Positions 35,432 through 47,599 of a stretch of 64,000 nt of DNA are shown piece after piece. The notes beneath the pieces are model-generated. The model searched no databases and was not told the origin of the DNA. It saw only the letters and a program-made list of their open reading frames with translations. This DNA is from Ceratodon purpureus. Taxonomy: Eukaryota > Streptophyta > Bryopsida > Pseudoditrichales > Ditrichaceae. The stretch covers positions 59,434,084 through 59,498,083 of the forward strand of contig CM026426.1 in the NCBI GenBank assembly GCA_014871385.1, in the 5' to 3' direction. How positions within the stretch are numbered: the first letter of the stretch is position 1; every line of letters starts with the position of its first letter. The position numbers and the translations under genes are program-made.

Positions 35432-37363
35432 ATGGCGAAAAACAAGAAACCATACCCTCCGTTCTATGTCCCAAGGATGATTCTAGAGTGGAAACGCAAA
35501 CTGGACCTCATTTGGCATACTGAGGTCGGGTTAGGCAAGTATTTGACATTGCTTGAGGGAAAGGTGAACATCAAACATTGTAATGACTTCGTGACATCCA
35601 TGCGGATGCGTGGAGTGCTTAGCCAGGTTTATTTTCAGAACAACTGTAATGGCATTAAGCCAGAACAGTTGTCTCTGCTTCTCATGGCCGAGCAAGGCGA
35701 GAAGATCAATTGGGGCATGCTGGTAGAGGAGAACTTCCGCATCCAGCTGTTGGGACATCGGAAGGATCTCGACTACCACAGCCCCATCGGGCCGTTTCTC
35801 ACAGCGTATATCCAGAATTACTTGGCGTTTCATAGACGACATGGTAAGGGGCCGCTCATGGGGACCTTTTTCGACATCCAGCGGGAGCTCGCTACAGTTG
35901 CAGCACGAGACCCCAGTCTCCTAGGTCCGAGCAAACGCCCACGAAGCGAAGAGCGTGCCAAGACACCAGGGGCAACATCAGCACCAACAACAGCAACAGC
36001 ATGGGGACCATGGGCAACACGATTTCACACCAAGATTACCGCCATTTCCGAATGCGTGGGGGAGATGTTGGAATGGATCCGCAAGGCCGAGCTGGAGAAG
36101 CAGGAGCAGAGCAATATGGAGGAGCGTTACAAACGCAAGGTGACCACGGCTGTCCAAGGAGCCCGAGACCAGGCCCAACGAGTCCTCGACAACACTCATA
36201 CCGAGTACCGCCAACAGATAGAAGAGAAGGACCAGACCCTGTCCAATTTGCGCCACCAAGTTGCTAATTTGGAATTGGAGCTCCGTGCCACACAAGACCA
36301 CGTAGACGCACTCTCCAAGGAAAAAGCTAGTGCAGGGGAACGCATCCAACACCTGGAGCAGCAACGGCAGGAGTATTTAGCACGATGCAAGACCCTCACA
36401 GCGCATAACGAGACCTTGAGGCTGGGGCAGAAACCAGAGGAGACCACAGACCTTCAAGACCTGAGGACCACGGCCGAACAAGCTCTCCAGGAGTTCGAGG
36501 CTAACAAGCTGGGATGGATCCACACGGCTGCCAAGTTGATCGCCAACAACGCCTACACATGGCTTTGCGATCACCCTGCTACGACAGCCGAACCTCCCCA
36601 AGAACTCCTCGACCATTGCATTGACACTACACTGGCTACTTTAGAGATGGAACAGTCAGAAAATGACTGGGAGAACATGGAGCTGGATCCCATGGATCTC
36701 AAGTCTTTCGACATGGAAGCCTTGTCATTACCTTCCTCGGCGGCCATGGGGACAGTACCAACCAGCCCCCTACAAACACCACAGGAGGAAGCGCGGCCTT
36801 CAAACCTCATCATCCCTGATGTCCATGACCGAGCAGAACGTGTAGACATCCCCGACCAATTCACCGACCCCGAGGACACCCCCCAGCCGTCACCGAACCT
36901 GCAACCACAGCTGCAACCTCCACAACCACAGGTGAATCCCACGGTACCCATGCGTTCCAAGTCTATTAAACATCATAAGGATGCCTTGAGAAAAATAGAG
37001 GAAGAGTATGATCTCGAGGAAGAGAACAGCGATGAAGAAGAAGCCAAGGAAGAGTTAGCGACTGCAATTACAAAGCTCAAGCGTTATTTTGAAGCTAACC
37101 CTGACCTCGTTGCTTTGTACAGCGACACCGAGGCTAATCATGTGCAATGCCCCGCCTGCAATAAAATACTAGGAAAAACAGTGTACGACATTTATCAGCA
37201 TGCCATGACTTCTAGGACCAGACACAACCTAATCCATCGGGGTGTTGGTGCAGCCATAGCCGCAATACATGGCGATGAAGCTCCACCCCGCGGTCTCGCA
37301 CAGCTGCCCAGAGAAGAAACTCGGCCTGATCGACGACCCGCCCACCGACGCACGCGTGGCTGA
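35432..37363 (+). CDS. Extra 3' ORF of retrotransposon II, fused in frame to pol
   Basis: The internal ATG 35432 (MAKNKK) matches the start of the separate ORF in element I. The N-terminal region has lost about 90 residues relative to I (near 35600). Next come a long coiled coil (36050-36450), an acidic Pro/Gln-rich stretch, and a C-terminal C2H2-like finger (CPACNKIL...H...H) followed by a basic tail. In element I a stop separates integrase from this ORF; here deletion or drift has made them one frame. Function is unknown; a nucleic-acid-binding accessory protein is plausible. Confidence 0.7.
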   Translation: MAKNKKPYPPFYVPRMILEWKRKLDLIWHTEVGLGKYLTLLEGKVNIKHCNDFVTSMRMRGVLSQVYFQNNCNGIKPEQLSLLLMAEQGEKINWGMLVEENFRIQLLGHRKDLDYHSPIGPFLTAYIQNYLAFHRRHGKGPLMGTFFDIQRELATVAARDPSLLGPSKRPRSEERAKTPGATSAPTTATAWGPWATRFHTKITAISECVGEMLEWIRKAELEKQEQSNMEERYKRKVTTAVQGARDQAQRVLDNTHTEYRQQIEEKDQTLSNLRHQVANLELELRATQDHVDALSKEKASAGERIQHLEQQRQEYLARCKTLTAHNETLRLGQKPEETTDLQDLRTTAEQALQEFEANKLGWIHTAAKLIANNAYTWLCDHPATTAEPPQELLDHCIDTTLATLEMEQSENDWENMELDPMDLKSFDMEALSLPSSAAMGTVPTSPLQTPQEEARPSNLIIPDVHDRAERVDIPDQFTDPEDTPQPSPNLQPQLQPPQPQVNPTVPMRSKSIKHHKDALRKIEEEYDLEEENSDEEEAKEELATAITKLKRYFEANPDLVALYSDTEANHVQCPACNKILGKTVYDIYQHAMTSRTRHNLIHRGVGAAIAAIHGDEAPPRGLAQLPREETRPDRRPAHRRTRG

Positions 37364-37390
37364 ACCTCTAATCCGGGACGGATTGTGCTC

Positions 37391-37407
37391 TCGGAGGGAG
37401 GGCTAAA
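37391..37407 (+). other. Polypurine tract of retrotransposon II
   Basis: CGGAGGGAGGGCTAAA directly before the TG of the 3' LTR, the expected plus-strand primer site. Confidence 0.75.
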
Positions 37408-38064
37408 TGTTACCTACAACAGCCACGGCAATCAAGGTAACCAGGGGCGGTGAAGACTAGCAGTTAAAAGAAGGAGCAGGCAAAGCAGAGAAGTCGTAGT
37501 TGTAGCAGAAAGATAGGACAGAACTTAGTATAAACAGAGTAGCTAGTGGAAAGCTTACACTCTTCAGTTTTGTGACAATGTTGAGTCAGGACTCTTAGTA
37601 CGCTTGTTTTTCCTTGTAAGCTGGGGCTCCGTTGCTCCACGATGCCCATGGGTGTCTCGGATAATAGACCCTCTCTCGCTTTGCTTGCACTTGCTCTGTT
37701 CTGTCTCTTGCTCTCTGTGCTGCTTGCTTAACCCTAGTCTGACCTTGTTTGGGCAAGTTATCTCTCTCTACCTTTTGCCTCGTCCTACCACCCAGTCGGT
37801 TCTCCTTCTTGAGACTAGGAACTGTTCCGTTCTTCATCACTCGGGTACCTGGCAACCTTCGCTGGATCTCATTCGCCTTGGATCCCAGGTCTGCCTTGAC
37901 GAACCTCCAACGGTTCTAGTCCTGGCTCCGGGACCCCCCTTTGTTCCCATGACCGTACGGTTCCTCCTAAGACCCTGTGACCGTGTACCCTGGTTATAGG
38001 AGTTCACGGTCTCCTTGGTTCTAACCGCACCTCTAGCAACTCCATCCGTTCAGCCCAGATAAAA
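37408..38064 (+). repeat. 3' LTR of retrotransposon II
   Basis: Same length as the 5' LTR. The terminal CA appears mutated to AA, after which ACAGT follows. Confidence 0.93.
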
Positions 38065-38069
38065 ACAGT

Positions 38070-38639
38070 AAAGAAGACTCCAACAGTATTCATACAAAAG
38101 TTATCAAACATGTGGGTATTGTAATATTGGCAAGTAGTAAGCAGGATCGTAAGATCCTACGATGTTTGCCAACCTAGGTGTAAAAACACATCACATTATT
38201 TGGATTCTGTGAACTGTAAAGAAAAATCCAAATCGGAGTACAACTGGAGTGTTCCGCCCTTTACATGTTACTTTGTATTGTGTACACATCAGAGATGCCA
38301 CTACTCCTGAAGCCTCAATAACAACTAGTAACCATGTATTCTAAAACTATCTGATTGTGAGAAGCAGCTCTATCAAAAACGAGCTGGACAATTTCAACAC
38401 ACACTAATTAGTCCGTAGACATTGCACATGGAGAAAAGCCTCATCGTGTTCACTAACGGCCATGCACCGTGCGGACCTTCGCAATGGACTTGGCTCGGAC
38501 AGCACTACACTCAGTATCAACGGATGGATGCACGGATCCAAGCGACGAATACGTGGACTGCGGGCTTGCGTTCCCTCCCCTTTTTAGATCTTCGCCAGAG
38601 CACCGACTTCCAGCACCCTCTGAGATGTCGTATGCTTCG
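38070..38639. other. Unit B non-coding stretch
   Basis: No credible gene. One B-family palindrome copy with a mismatch lies near 38150. Confidence 0.5.
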
Positions 38640-39347
38640 TCAATAATGCGGAGCCACCCTGCAGTTGACATGGTTTGCGTTGACACCTCCCCTATGTGGC
38701 TGAAGTGAACGCTGCCAACACTCCTCGGACTCCTCGAACGTCAGTGGGAAGGCGATGCCGGAAGCTTTAGAGATCTCCAACAACTCTATGGTGTGAGCAA
38801 TACTCCAATCCCACTCCGAACCTGGCTGCAGAACGCGTGTGATGTATTTGAAAGCAGGAATAGCTGTGTTGCGAGAACGGGCGACCACCGCCCTAAACCA
38901 TGGCCGGAGCTCCTCGACGTCAGCCGGTGTCTCCTGTAAAAACCACACATTGCTACCCGCCTCCCTATAACGACAAAATATTCGACAATATGCGACTAAC
39001 TTCTACAGTATGCAACTAACTTCTACAGTATGCGTCTCTCTTCTACAGTATCCGGCTGGAGTTCGTCTACTAAACTGGTAAAAGTTCTAGTAATCCTTTT
39101 TTCTAGGGTTTCTGGACGTCTACTAGCCAACGTTTACCTAGCCTAGAAGCGCCTAGGCTCCTACTCAGCAATAAGAAAACATTATTAGGACTAGGACTTG
39201 CTTAACTAGCTGACAGCTAAAGGAAAGAAGCACATCTAAAACTGAATAATCTCACAGCAACCAGGCAGAGGCAAAGGCAGCATAAACGAGTGCAGTTTGA
39301 TTAAAAAAAGTAAAATCCGAACAGATGTAGCGAATGTTCAACAGGAT

Positions 39348-39548
39348 CATAGGATCCTACGATTAGTTTGCGGGTACTACTGGGCAAAACGAAGCACTTC
39401 TAAAACTGAATAATCTCCAAGCAACCAAGTACAAGAGATTGTAGGATCCTACGATCTCTTTACGGGTACTCTTAGGCAAAACGAAGCACTTCTAAAACTG
39501 AATATTCTCAAAGCTACCACGTAGAGGAGATCGTGGGATCCCACGATC
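39348..39548. repeat. Tandem units of about 90 bp, each with a B-family palindrome
   Basis: Three palindromes near 39348, 39441 and 39529 are embedded in a repeated block sharing ACTTCTAAAACTGAATA and GCGGGTACT-like text. The third copy has compensating changes (GTGGGATCCCAC) that keep the symmetry. The block lies in the intron between the last two exons of the transposase-like gene. Confidence 0.8.
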
Positions 39549-40682
39549 TAGCGACTAAGCTCTGGATGGATATGGGGGATAAATTATGCGACGGCTACGG
39601 ATCCATAAGGTTAGCAGCATCAAGGTTAGCCAATGCATTTACTCGATCTTGCTTTGGGATCTTCCGTGTCTTGGGGTTTTCTTTTATTGTGGACTTTGCA
39701 AAGAGCACTGAAGTTACATGAACTTGTTCTGGTCGTCGATCTTCTCGCACCCACGTAGCGTCCCAGCAATTCTCGTACTTCGTCTTCGGGTCGGTGTGGC
39801 GATCTCTGGGCTCCCAGAATTCGATAATGAACTGCCCATAGTCCGCATTTTGTTCATCACGATTGACTGCTGAACATGCTCTCCCTAACCAGACAGGATA
39901 AATATATGGGTCGGAGGGACGAAGTAGGACCCAAGCCCGTGGTAGGACATCTCGCCATGGGTTCAAGGCGGGCTTCGATCGAGCGGACTTGGGGCCACAA
40001 TAGGGCTCGGGTTCTTCATCCTCAGGTGTGACATCCGTCTCGGGGAGGAGGCATAAAGGTGCACTCTCCATACCTGACCAGTCATGACTAGGCCAGAAAC
40101 CCTCTACCAAAGTCGTCACGGTTGGAGGAAGAGGTTTCTCCAATTCTGCGAGAATGCCCTTCCAGTAATCAATATACGGAGGAAAATCCTTGCGAAATCC
40201 GGAACATTCAAGCATCCCGCGTTCCCAAAATTCGATGTAACCTTGAATTCCGCCCTTGAGGAATGACTTCTTAACGAGATTTTTGGAAACCTGTTCTCTT
40301 GCCCTGTCTTGGTTGCCAGTGGACGCAACAGTCTCATCACACCACAAATTCTTGAAAGGGACTGGATTGGGGATGCCAGATGGTATCTTCGGATTTCCAT
40401 GAGCATCCCCCTTGAATAGACGGATAGCCGGCTTGTTCCTAGGTAGCCAGTGTTGATCAACTGCAAACTCTTTGAATCGCACGAGAACATCCGCTCCGTC
40501 AATGAGATAGCCTTCCACGAACATTTTGAAATTCGCAACCTCCTGAACAAACTCGGGCATGAAACTCGATTCCTGGGATTTCATGAAAGCCAACATCAAG
40601 TTCGCAACAATGTAAGTATTCTGACCCTTCAAGGTCTTAGGCATATGGCTAAAGTAGGCATCAATATCCTCGTACGTATGCC

Positions 40683-41876
40683 CCACACTATGGCAGAGAT
40701 GCGTCAAAAATGACGTAAATCCACACTATCCTGAATTAGTGTGGAAAAAATATCCAATTAAACATGGCGCGCGTCAAGCGTTTTAACGTGAAAAAGTCAC
40801 CAATAACGTCACTGCGTCAAAGAGGATATGGGTGAAACGCGAATAAAATTTATACGTTCCAAGTAACGGCATAACGTTAAATTAAACGGACACGTTCCTA
40901 TTGGGCAGTAATTTTTTCACCTACTTTTTTACCTCAAGGAACTTTAGATTTGACTAAATATAGTAAGTCTCCACGTCAGCACGTTTCTTATGACAAGAAG
41001 GACGTCAATCTTAACAGGTGCTACGATAAAATGTGTTAAAAAAAACGTAACACATTGACTGACGTGGAATGAGTGCGCTGACGTGGAATGCTTGAAGAGT
41101 CAATGGCTGATGTGGAAGGTAGTTTTGACTATGGTTGACTATAGTAGTATCTAGAGCAGCGCGTTTCTTACAACATTGAGGCGTTACAGGTAACATGCGC
41201 CACGTTCAAGTGTGTTAAAAAAAACGTATCGAGAAGTCTGACGTGGTATGACTGTGCTGACGTGGAATGCGTTGTAGGGTGATAGGCTGACGTGGAAGGT
41301 TTAGGGTTTGACCGGTCAAGCAATGTTTGAGAGCCTGAGGGGGCTGTCAACATTGATGTGCGCGTTTCTTGTGACAAAGAGTGCGTTAAGAGTGTGTTAC
41401 AAAAAACGTATGAAGATATCTGACGTGGAATGCGTGCGCAGACGTGGAACGTGTGCGTGGAGGAATTTGGTTACGTGGAATGTAAGATTTGACATGCAAT
41501 ATTTTATTTGGGAGTCTTGGAGGCTGTCAACAGTGACGCACGCGTTTCTTGGGTTAGAAAGTGCGTTTCTTGTAACGGGAAGTGCGTTTCTTGTAACGGG
41601 AAGTGCGTTTCTTGTAACATAAAGTGCGTTCAAATGTATTACAAAAAATGAAGGCAGCTAGGGTTGGCGGCTAGGGTTTTGTGGCTAGGGTTTTGCGGCT
41701 AGGGTTTGACGGCTAGGGTTTGGCGGGTACGTTTTTGAGGGGGTTTTGGGTTGAGGATTGACTCTTTTTCTCTCTATCTGGGTGTTTCAGCTGGAGCTAG
41801 GAGTGTGTGTGTATGTGAGTATGGAGCAAGGAGTGTGTGTGAGTATGAAGCAAGGAGTGTATGAGTATGAAGCTAG

Positions 41877-41914
<38 letters not shown>

Positions 41915-43182
41915 AGCTAGGAATGTGTGTGTGTGTGTGAAAGTGTAGAAGTTGAATATTACTTTCATGAGGCCATTACTTTCCTCTATCCTAATGATGA
42001 CGCAATTGTGTATACAGGAAGAAGTTGGGGGTTTGGAGAATTTGCTGGGACGGAATGCAACAGTGCCGGTGAAAACCTTTAAACGGGTAAGAGCTTTTTG
42101 ATACTAAACCTTCAGATGGGATTGTTTGGCTGATTTGTTGCTGTGACCTCACTGTTGGCTTGATCACGTGGGCTGTGTAGATTAACAAGAATCTAGCGTG
42201 AGCCTCCTGGGATGTACGCACCGTTTGTGTCCTCTACATGCCAATCGCTCCTCCAAGAAGTGGACGAGCTCATTTTGGTAGAAAGCTGTATGCCATCGCA
42301 ATGTAGAGGTAGACTTTATGTATTTTGTATTTGAATAACAGAACATTGTATCAAAAAAGTTACATTGCGTTAAATTGTGTTTTAATTGACGTTTCGTTTG
42401 CGTTTTAAATGACGTTCTCTTGTGTTCCAGAACGTTATTGCTTACGTTCAATAGTGTTTGTATGTGTCATAATGATCATGAGCTATGCGTTCGGATAAAC
42501 ATTAAATTGCGTTTCAGTGAACACCCAAAATCCACTTTAATGTTACAAAGAGTTGATACTGCGAACGTCAACTTCCGTCTAAATGCGTTTTTCAAAACGC
42601 ATTCAAATACGTGACACATGCGTTTATCAGCGTCCAAACACGTTATAATGAACGTCCACACTACGTTTACGTAAACATACAAAACATGTCACACTACGTT
42701 TACATAAACACACAAAAACCGTCACCCTAAACCGTTTTTGTAAACATACAAAACCCGACACCATAAACGCATCCGCGAATATTCTACGATCCATGATCAT
42801 GACACGTGTCACCATCTCAACCGTTTAAATCAAGTGCCACGTCAACTGCCACGCAATATCTGAAGTGGAATGGACAATGGAGGGAAATATCCACGTAAAC
42901 TCCAACGTGGAATGAAAAACAGCGGGAAATGCTCACGTGGCAAAAAGTAACTCCCTCGATTTACTGACCCCAGGTAACTTCTGGCAATTCTGAGTAACGT
43001 GGTTTAACAGAGATGACGTGCGCACGTTAAAACGTTTTAACGTGCCATGACGCGCCGCGTCATAATCAAAAGACCTATGTGACAGGGCGCGTCACTTTGG
43101 ACTAGTCAAAAAATCCACGTTAAACCGCGTTAAAAACCGCGTTAAACGGCGTTATCTTTGACGCATCTCTGCCATAGTGCCA
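40683..43182. mobile_element. Non-autonomous CACTA (EnSpm-type) element
   Basis: The element proper is 40686-43179 (2494 bp). It starts CACTATGGCAGAGATGCGTC and ends with the inverse, GACGCATCTCTGCCATAGTG, with a CCA duplication on each side. It has no transposase gene. Both sub-terminal regions are full of short ACGT-centred motifs (GACGTGGAATG, AACGTTTTAACG, GCGTTTCTT), like the sub-terminal transposase-binding repeats of this superfamily. A (GT)n run lies near 41879-41912 and CTAGGGTTT repeats near 41660-41740. It interrupts the VGHT motif of the transposase-like gene exactly, so it inserted into an already resident unit B. Confidence 0.93.
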
Positions 43183-44072
43183 CCAATACAAAACCAGCCT
43201 GCATCTCTTTGATTACACGACGATAAGTAAGCATCGACAAGAACCCCATCAGGAATTGATTCTTGTTGTCCTTTGCAAAGTTATCCAACTGCAAATAAAG
43301 TTTCACTGGGTGCGGAACGCGTTCACTGGAGTTATTCGTTATCGGGGGTAGTACGTCAAACTATCTGGACTTTCCCTTGAGCATGGCTCGAAAGAAGGAG
43401 TTAGCGGGCTCATGAGGAAAAAGTTTGCCAAATTGACGAATGGGTGGTTCTTCAAGACGCCGAAGCAGTCTCGCAAGCGAGGAGATAGTGTAGTTAGAGT
43501 CGCCAGGCCACAAGTCTGTCGAGTAGTGGGCGTAGGCACCGTCGCCGTGCCCATGCATAACCATGCCCGTGACATTCATAGGGAACTGTCCCAACGGTGA
43601 AGTATGTTTTGTGGAAACGCGCATTCAAGGAATAGCCATCTTTGCGGTATCCATTTTGTTGTGGATAATACAAAGTATTTTTCCCTTGTGCCTCTTTGAC
43701 TCCTCCCTCCAAGTGTGGTACAGACGCCTACAAGACAACTGAAGATTGCAATGGTCCTGTTTCTATTTCTCAAACTGGAGGTATTCTGGCGAGCCCTTCA
43801 CTGATCGGTCAATGTACTGGAGAAGAGTGTCGCACTCTGTGCACTTCGCGAAGGAACTCCCAACGGGTTTGATTGCGACATTCTTGAAGTGCTGCTTCTT
43901 CAGCCTACTTATGGCTGATTGAGACACTGCTGGTAACCCAAATTCTAAGTTGGTCTGCATATCAATCCAAACAATCTCCTAGTCAGAAATGTATCCTACT
44001 TGTACTCTTCATAAGCATTAGCAATGTGGAAATCAAGCAGGAATGCAATATTAAAGATGTTTAATCTAGAGA

Positions 44073-44290
44073 GATCGTAGGATCCTACAATCCCAGAGTA
44101 GATGGCAATTTTGTGTAAACATTTCCTCCCAACTTAGAGATCGTAGGATCCTACAATCACGTAGGAGAGTAATTGGTAGCGGGTCACTATGGATCGCTAA
44201 TAATAAAAGGTCACTATAGTAATTTGTAAACCTCGTTAAAGATCGGGTGAACCGATGTTCCAAGTCGTCGGATCGTAGGATCCTACAACG
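44073..44290. repeat. Three B-family palindromes near a transposase exon end
   Basis: Copies at 44073-44092, 44139-44158 and 44271-44290, each with one or two changes in the right arm (CTACAATC). They fall in the inferred intron between the first two coding exons. Confidence 0.8.
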
Positions 44291-45732
44291 TCAGGATTTT
44301 CAAGCAGATGTCCCATGAAAGATACACTGAATTGGCAAGATGGCGTGTTGTGCGTAGTTAGTACCTGGGTGGCGTCTTGTTGGATCATTTTCCAACTGTG
44401 ACCAGAGGGTACAAACTTCAGTGTCTCCATCCTGCCAGGTGCTATCATTCTCATCTGATTGGGCATAAGATCAGTTGTCTCATTGATGATGGCTGTGACT
44501 GTCTCAAGTGCTTGCACTGTTCCAAGGCAGGGCCGTTTGACATCCTTGTTCCCGTGTGTCGAAGGTACGACACCCCTCTTGTACTCTTTCATGTATTCGT
44601 GAAATGTCGATTTTGGTATACCATGGATCTTGTACCATGCCGTAGCGCATACATCCATTCCATTCAACGTGACGTACTTCTGCTTCTTATTACTCCCCAC
44701 ATAGTAGAACTGGCCACCCACAGACCGTGCATAATCCCGGCGTCCGTCGAAGTCCTTCAACCAGTATTTTTGTCGAATGACAAGTGTATCCTGGGGCCTG
44801 AACAAGCGGACGCATTCGCTGGAACAACACCGCTGAGAGCATAGAGCTTGAATTTCTACGGGAAGAGTCTTCTTGGCATAGAGATTGAGTTTCTCGTCAA
44901 TCCGCTTTTTGCGCCGAATAAATCGATAGGGGGCTTTTGGGCGGCCTCCGAAATGCGTCTGGGTGTCCACACCGTCAGGATGAAGAGTGTAATAGTCAAC
45001 TGAATCGCTAAGCCTATGCCCATCCTCAAATACACATTCCGCTATCGGCCACCTACGATGGCTCGTGATTTCCCTTGGATCCCCGAGGAAGACGTCCAGC
45101 ACTGTAACTCCAGTGTATCCCACTCCCAAGGTGTGGTCCTCGAAAGGATCCTCTGGATGGACGTAGTTTATTCGTCTAGAGGCCAAGGTATCCCCATTGT
45201 CGTTTAACCGCTTCACGACCTTCGCAACCCACTCAGCCTAGGGGACGTATGGTAGAGAACTTGTGGAGTCCGAGCATTCTCCATCGCGCGTATTTCGGAT
45301 CACATTTCTTGTCTCCCAAAGTACCGTTCTACCAAGCGCATCGGCCAAGACGGAGATGTCCGTCTGTAAAGGTTGCATAGGCAGGTAGAGCGCCATCGGA
45401 GTTATCTCAATAGGACAAAGGAGGGTCATCCCGGGGGTTGTGTTCTCAATATTGACCGCAAGCCAAGACCCAATGGGGTTCACTTCAATGACAACGGCAT
45501 GACCAACAATGCCATGGCCAGGATAGCAGATGAATACATTTAACCCAGGTATGAATGGGTCTTGCTGCTCTTCCGTGTCAGAGTCGTAGTTATTACACGT
45601 GGGATCCATGAAGTCATCGTCTTCTCCAACACTAGTTGACATATTTGATCACCTGCAAGTATGAAAGAAATCAATTCTGTTAGAATAAATGATGCAGAAA
45701 ATGGAATTTTTTGAGCGAAGAAGTGGTGATGA

Positions 45733-46108
45733 GATCGTAGGATCCTACGATCTTCCACGGACAGAAAAAAGGTTGGGTATCACGGTTATCACCGTGGACC
45801 CTCTTTATGATAGCAGATGAAGGTAAGGTTGACACCCCCAGGTTATGTTAGCAGATGCCCTTGAGCAATGGATTGTAGGATCCTACGACCTGTTTCCAGG
45901 TACCATGGAAGACACTATAGCGCAGAGATCGTAGGATCCTACGATCTCCTAAAGCCTTTGGTCGATGGCGAAACCACTAATGGTATCATAGGATCCTACA
46001 ATCTTCTCATGTTGATAACGGATGCCAAAAACATTCATTGGATCGTAGGATCCTACGATTCCATCGGTGGCCTCTCAAAAATTAGAATGATCGTAGGATC
46101 CTACGATC
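45733..46108. repeat. Periodic B-family palindrome array upstream of the transposase-like gene
   Basis: Copies start at 45733, 45871, 45927, 45984, 46041 and 46089. The central spacing is 56-57 bp with mostly dissimilar spacers. The array covers the likely promoter/5' region of the minus-strand gene. Confidence 0.88.
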
Positions 46109-46239
46109 CTGTAAGTGATCCGGAATTGTTTTGATGAATATTCGTCCGTATAGTGAGTAATTAGTGGACTCTAGAATTTCCGCGATTTCTACATTAATTG
46201 GCATGTTTGTTTAACGGCAGTTGATAGCGTCAAACGCAA

Positions 46240-47035
46240 GAACCACGTAAAAATATGCATTAGAAATTGCTATTGAAATGATTCTGAAACACTTAACATG
46301 CTATAGAGTGTGTTATCTAGAGTCGCAAATACATCAATGCTTATCCTAGGCAAGACGCAGGGGTTTGAGTGTGCTAATTTTTGCTGGAAGTCATTAATTG
46401 TGCAAGAACCTGTGTTTGTAAGGAAAATAGGCAGTAACCCGGACTGCAAGCAAATTAATTTGTCCCAGCAAGATTTGCCGGAGTCGCCATTCTTACGGCT
46501 TATCAACGTAATTAACCAAAGAATATAGTGGAGAGGAAAATTATGTGTAATACATGTGAATGACGTCAATTTCGGTCCGTATTTCACGGTGTGGACGCCG
46601 CGAAGTCGATGATGCAACACGGCGGAAGCTGAACATGTTAACTGCAGGAACTGCTTCTAAATTATATTAGAAAATGCCATTGGAATGACTGTGATGCACT
46701 TAACATTGCAATGCATGTTATCTACATTCGCAAAATTAATACAAGAATGCCTATCCAGACGCCGGGAACATTCGAGCGCATCAATAATTGCTGGAACACA
46801 TTAATTGTGTAAGAACCTATGGTCTATAGGAAATCAGTCAGGAATCGAGGGAGCAAGTAAGACTACTCTTCTGTCCATGCAAGATTCGTCATTTAGCAGT
46901 TCTTACAAATTATCAAGTTGATCAAGCAAGCAATTTAAGGGAGAGGAAACTAACCGGACCTATGTTGGAGATCGTCCTCGGTCTGTGTTGCCCGCAATTT
47001 ACGCCGCGGAATCAATGATCTCCTTCGCTGGAGCT
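46240..47035. repeat. Diverged tandem duplication of about 400 bp
   Basis: 46240-46630 and 46650-47035 share the same series of phrases in the same order: TATTAGAAAATGC/CATTAGAAATTGC, CACTTAACAT, GTTATCTA, CGCAAA, TTAATTGTG-AAGAACCT, GGAGAGGAAA, GCCGCG. Identity is clearly below that of the palindromes. There is no coding potential. Confidence 0.6.
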
Positions 47036-47599
47036 TAAGGACAGTGTGTAGTTGCTAAATGTCCAGAGAACATGACGTCGATAGATGAAAACAAATAATG
47101 ATATGTCTAAAATGGAGGCGACCTAAGTTTAATGCAAGTCTTGGCAACTTAGTGCCTTTACTGAAGAGCAAAGCTACGCCCTGAGTATGAATGTGCACTA
47201 GTTCTAATAAACTAGCAGAAGAAACCAAGTCTAGGAAACCAAGTCAAACCAAAGAGGAGAAACACCACAAATAAAACTTCTTCATGCATGCATATGAGGT
47301 CGGGATCAAGATCAAGAACTGGTATGCATACTGGGCTTGAGTAGGGACGAAATCATTCTCAAGGTGCTGAGGAAATGAACAACTCCCTTTGATTGAACAA
47401 GTAATGATTTGAAGGAGCGTAGTAACAATAGAGTAGTGGGAATTGTTACTAAGCCATGAGACCATTCAATGAGCATCCTAAACATAGGGTAATTCAGTAC
47501 CAATCATGAAGTCGCAGCAAATTGTCCGTCTTGTAAAGTATCATGATAATTAGGTGTGCTCGGAAGGGTATCTAATTGACTAGACAAACCACCTTCAGT

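Larger units (their letters stand above)
29158..38064 (+). mobile_element. Ty3/gypsy LTR retrotransposon II, plus orientation
   Basis: 8.9 kb with 657-bp LTRs at both ends and an ACAGT duplication. It belongs to the same family as retrotransposon I by protein, but the LTRs are different. gag, pol and the extra 3' ORF lie in one continuous frame of 2492 codons (29888-37363), interrupted by five stops: TAG at 30329, 31361, 31862 and 31998, TGA at 31205. I saw only six LTR differences. It lies just inside the left end of unit B and contains no B-family palindrome. Confidence 0.95.
38640..45642 (-). pseudogene. Transposase-like gene of unit B, interrupted by CACTA and by stops
   Basis: Minus-strand gene. 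Exon 1 starts at ATG 45642 and is open past a TAG at 45238 to a donor near 44364. It has a Cys-rich patch (CSQRCCSSEC) and a helix-turn-helix-like region ending in STHGN. The next exon begins near 43954 after TGATATGCAG, has a TAG at 43763 and a TGA at 43625, and holds NKMDTAKMAIP, HGHGDGAYAHY (then TAG 43361) and LYLQLDNFAKDNKNQ. Skipping the CACTA element joins FVLV to GHTYEDIDAYF in frame, and the exon continues to 39595. A last exon (38930-38640) is likely. I recall the HGHGD, QLDN-x-KN and VGHTxEDID motifs from large transposase-like families of seedless plants and invertebrates (RNase H fold, Asp-based). No search was possible. Confidence 0.7.

Noticed and set aside
41758-41940. ORF with VCVCVCV repeats
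   Set aside because: It translates the (GT)n run inside the CACTA element.
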